Source: RH-AL1 sp050013235 (lineage in GTDB: Bacteria > Pseudomonadota > Alphaproteobacteria > Rhizobiales > Beijerinckiaceae). Taken from it: DNA of 64,000 nucleotides. Positions 62,433 to 64,000 of this stretch are shown here, one piece after another. Position 1 is the first letter of the stretch, and each line of letters opens with the position of its first letter. The position numbers and the translations under genes are program-made. The DNA lies in NCBI GenBank assembly GCA_050013235.1, contig JBEKFQ010000009.1:29702-93701 (forward strand), in the 5' to 3' direction. The notes below the pieces were generated by a model. It saw nothing but the letters and a program-made list of their open reading frames with translations. It did not search any database and was not told where the DNA came from.

Positions 62433-63287
62433 CTACTTCTCCCCCTCATCCTCGATATCCCCGGCGAGCGCCTGCGCCCGCTGCATATCGGCATCGGGCT
62501 CATGCCATTTCGTGCGGGAGACCGAACGGATGTCGATCTTCGTCTGGTTCCCAACGGGTTCGACCCGGATCGTGACATCGGCGGGGAACCCCATCACGAA
62601 GGAGAAAGCGACGGCGTCGATATGACCGGGCGTGGGGTGGCTAGGATTAGTGTGGCTAGGACTGGGGTGGCCGGGACGGCCGGGGCGGCCCACAGGGGCG
62701 GCAGGGATTGCGGCAGCCGGAGGGACCGTAGGGGCGACCGCCTCTAAAATCGTCCAGTGGCGGGCGGCGACGATTTTGACGATCCCTTTAAAAGCCTCCA
62801 GCGGATCTTCATCGAGGACGACGGGCTGCACATCGGGATAGAGACGCCGCTGCGCCTCGAGGTTGGCTGACGAGGGATTTTCCGGCGTGAGGCCTTTGCG
62901 GCCCGAGACGGCCGGCGCGGCATGGGAAAAGAGGGGAGGATCGCTGGGATCGGTCGAGACATCGTCCACGATGGGGACGCCACGGGCTTTCGCCACGAGA
63001 AAGGCGGGATAGGCCAGGACCAGAGCGGAAAGAAACAGGCCCGCAAGCAAATGCCCTGTGCCGTGATAGCCCGTGCGCCAAATCACCACCATCGCGATAA
63101 GAGCGAAGAGGATCGAGAGACCCGCCATGACCACGGCCCCACCCTCGATGGCAATCGCCGCCGTGGGATCGAGACCTTTGCGCGCCATCAAAATGCCGAG
63201 CACGGCGACCGTCAGCGCGAAAACGGCGCAACTGCGGCTCCAAGCAGCGGACCGTACGAGCGGCTCTTCCAGAAGGATGCGGCGCAT
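62433..63287 (-). CDS. DUF1499 domain protein with membrane-spanning N-terminus
   Basis: A 284-residue protein. Three transmembrane helices (about 15-35, 50-70 and 80-98) precede a DUF1499 domain (about 125-275) with NLEAQRRLYPDVQPVVLDE and GFPADVTIRVEPVGNQTKIDIRSVSR. The domain is split by a Pro/His/Gly-rich insert (VGRPGRPGHPSPSHTNPSHP) near residue 205, unusual for the family. Function unknown. It is convergent with the SDR gene; the minus-strand acyl-CoA ligase fragment lies upstream of it. Confidence 0.8.
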   Translation of the reverse strand: MRRILLEEPLVRSAAWSRSCAVFALTVAVLGILMARKGLDPTAAIAIEGGAVVMAGLSILFALIAMVVIWRTGYHGTGHLLAGLFLSALVLAYPAFLVAKARGVPIVDDVSTDPSDPPLFSHAAPAVSGRKGLTPENPSSANLEAQRRLYPDVQPVVLDEDPLEAFKGIVKIVAARHWTILEAVAPTVPPAAAIPAAPVGRPGRPGHPSPSHTNPSHPTPGHIDAVAFSFVMGFPADVTIRVEPVGNQTKIDIRSVSRTKWHEPDADMQRAQALAGDIEDEGEK

Positions 63288-63337
63288 GCGGGGTTATCCG
63301 GGGAAGGCGCTAATGGGAGGCACCTCTCCCGTGTCCC

Positions 63338-63895
63338 TCAAACCCTATCGTCCGGCAAGCGGTAATCGCGAAAAATCTCGCGCAGCCGGACCTTGTTGAT
63401 CTTGCCCGCCGCGGTGTGGGGAATTTCCTCGAGATATTGGACATCGCCGGGTATCCACCATTTCGCGATCTGGCCCTCGAAAAAGCGCAACAGGCCTTCG
63501 GGGTCACGGGCGCTGCCCCGCGCCGGCACGACGACGAGCAAGGGACGCTCGGTCCATTTCTCATGGGACACCCCAATGACCGCCGCCTCCGCGACGTCGG
63601 GATGCGACATCGCCAAATTCTCGATCTCGATGGAGGAGATCCATTCCCCGCCGGATTTGATGACATCCTTGGAGCGGTCGGTAATTCGCATCGTGCCGTC
63701 GGGTTCGATCGCGGCAATATCGCCGGTGTCGAAGAACCCGTCCGCGTCGAGGATTTGCGCCTCCTGGCGGTAATAGCCGGCGGCAATGCAGGGGCCACGG
63801 ACCTTGAGCCGGCCCACCGTCTTGCCGTCCCAGGGCAGGCGGACGCCCTCGTCACTGGTGATGATCATCTCGACGCCAAAGCGCCCGTCAGGAAA
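63338..63895 (-). pseudogene. Acyl-CoA ligase (AMP-binding) C-terminal part, cut by an insertion sequence
   Basis: About 185 residues of the C-terminal half of a fatty-acyl- or acyl-CoA synthetase: RFGVEMIITSDEGVRLPWDG, GFFDTGDIAAIEPDGTMRITDRSKDVIKSGGEWISSIEIEN (in pieces), and the C-terminal Lys motif region TAAGKINKVRLREIF. The large N-terminal ATP-binding domain is missing: just upstream (from about 63888) the sequence becomes the 3' end of a transposase gene in another frame. It is therefore a truncated gene, although the right-hand part may lie beyond the window. Confidence 0.8.
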
Positions 63896-64000
63896 CAAAC
63901 GCTTCACGTAATTGGGCTGAAGGAGCGATCGTATAGTTCCATTCGCCGTGGAAATCGGCGCGTTGGATGTTGAGGCTTTTCATTTCGTCGTTTGAGACGA
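63888..64000 (-). mobile_element. 3' end of an ISAzo13-type transposase gene (partial, runs off the window)
   Basis: On the minus strand, the last 113 bases encode VSNDEMKSLNIQRADFHG and EWNYTIAPS, the C-terminal signature of ISAzo13/Rhodopirellula-type DDE transposases, then a short tail to TGA (63888-63890) that runs into the acyl-CoA ligase sequence. The element lies mostly to the right of the window. The junction is near 63895-63915; I could not identify its terminal inverted repeat. It inactivated the acyl-CoA ligase gene. Confidence 0.7.

Overview
The window reads as a chromosome segment of a high-GC alphaproteobacterium, most likely order Hyphomicrobiales (Rhizobiales) and possibly a Beijerinckiaceae-like genus. 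Pointers are an imuA-imuB-dnaE2 mutagenesis operon behind an alphaproteobacterial GAAC-N7-GAAC SOS box, a FixK/FNR-type box, PHA synthase, a methylmalonyl-CoA mutase and an OmpL-like porin. No rRNA or taxonomic marker is present, so the genus is inference. The density is that of an ordinary chromosome, with an accessory stretch at about 4.7-23 kb carrying several decayed genes.

Layout. 0-4.4 kb: an RNA methyltransferase, a small secreted protein, a DUF485 protein plus acetate symporter pair, and a Gly/Pro/Tyr-rich exported protein, followed by a tRNA-Thr. 4.7-22.6 kb: a probable genomic island that starts at the tRNA-Thr and ends near a degenerate tRNA 3' fragment. It holds a broken IS110 transposase, a fragment of a substrate-binding protein, an amidase / amidase / ABC importer operon whose second amidase carries an in-frame stop, and a NodT-type outer-membrane factor divergent from an MdtABC-like RND pump. 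23-32.3 kb: a small lipoprotein, a TPR/GT41 O-GlcNAc-transferase-like protein, a calpain-like cysteine protease with two Ig-like repeats, and a type I secretion ABC transporter plus membrane fusion protein. 32.3-37 kb: a PHA synthase, MaoC-phosphotransacetylase fusion and acetate kinase operon behind a FixK/FNR box, linking carbon storage and acetate formation to low oxygen. 37-48.6 kb: methylmalonyl-CoA mutase, a lipoprotein hydrolase, pyroglutamyl peptidase, pirin, a periplasmic protein, a small glycosyltransferase-like protein, a Ser/Thr/Pro repeat protein, an alpha/beta hydrolase, a sorbosone-dehydrogenase-type protein and a TerC-type membrane protein. 48.7-54.6 kb: the SOS mutasome operon. 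54.6-64 kb: a molybdoenzyme remnant, a membrane protein, a ClC chloride transporter overlapping an MBL-fold hydrolase, an atypical response regulator without the phospho-acceptor Asp, a porin split by an amber codon, an SDR, a DUF1499 protein, and an acyl-CoA ligase fragment cut by an insertion sequence that runs off the window.

Most noteworthy are (1) the GT41 glycosyltransferase, calpain-like protease and type I exporter cluster, which could be a glycosylate-and-secrete protease system; (2) the FixK-type box ahead of the PHA/acetate module; (3) the Asp-less response regulator upstream of a porin; and (4) recent-looking gene inactivations (amidase, porin, acyl-CoA ligase). Functions are assigned from recognisable motifs only; no database search was run.
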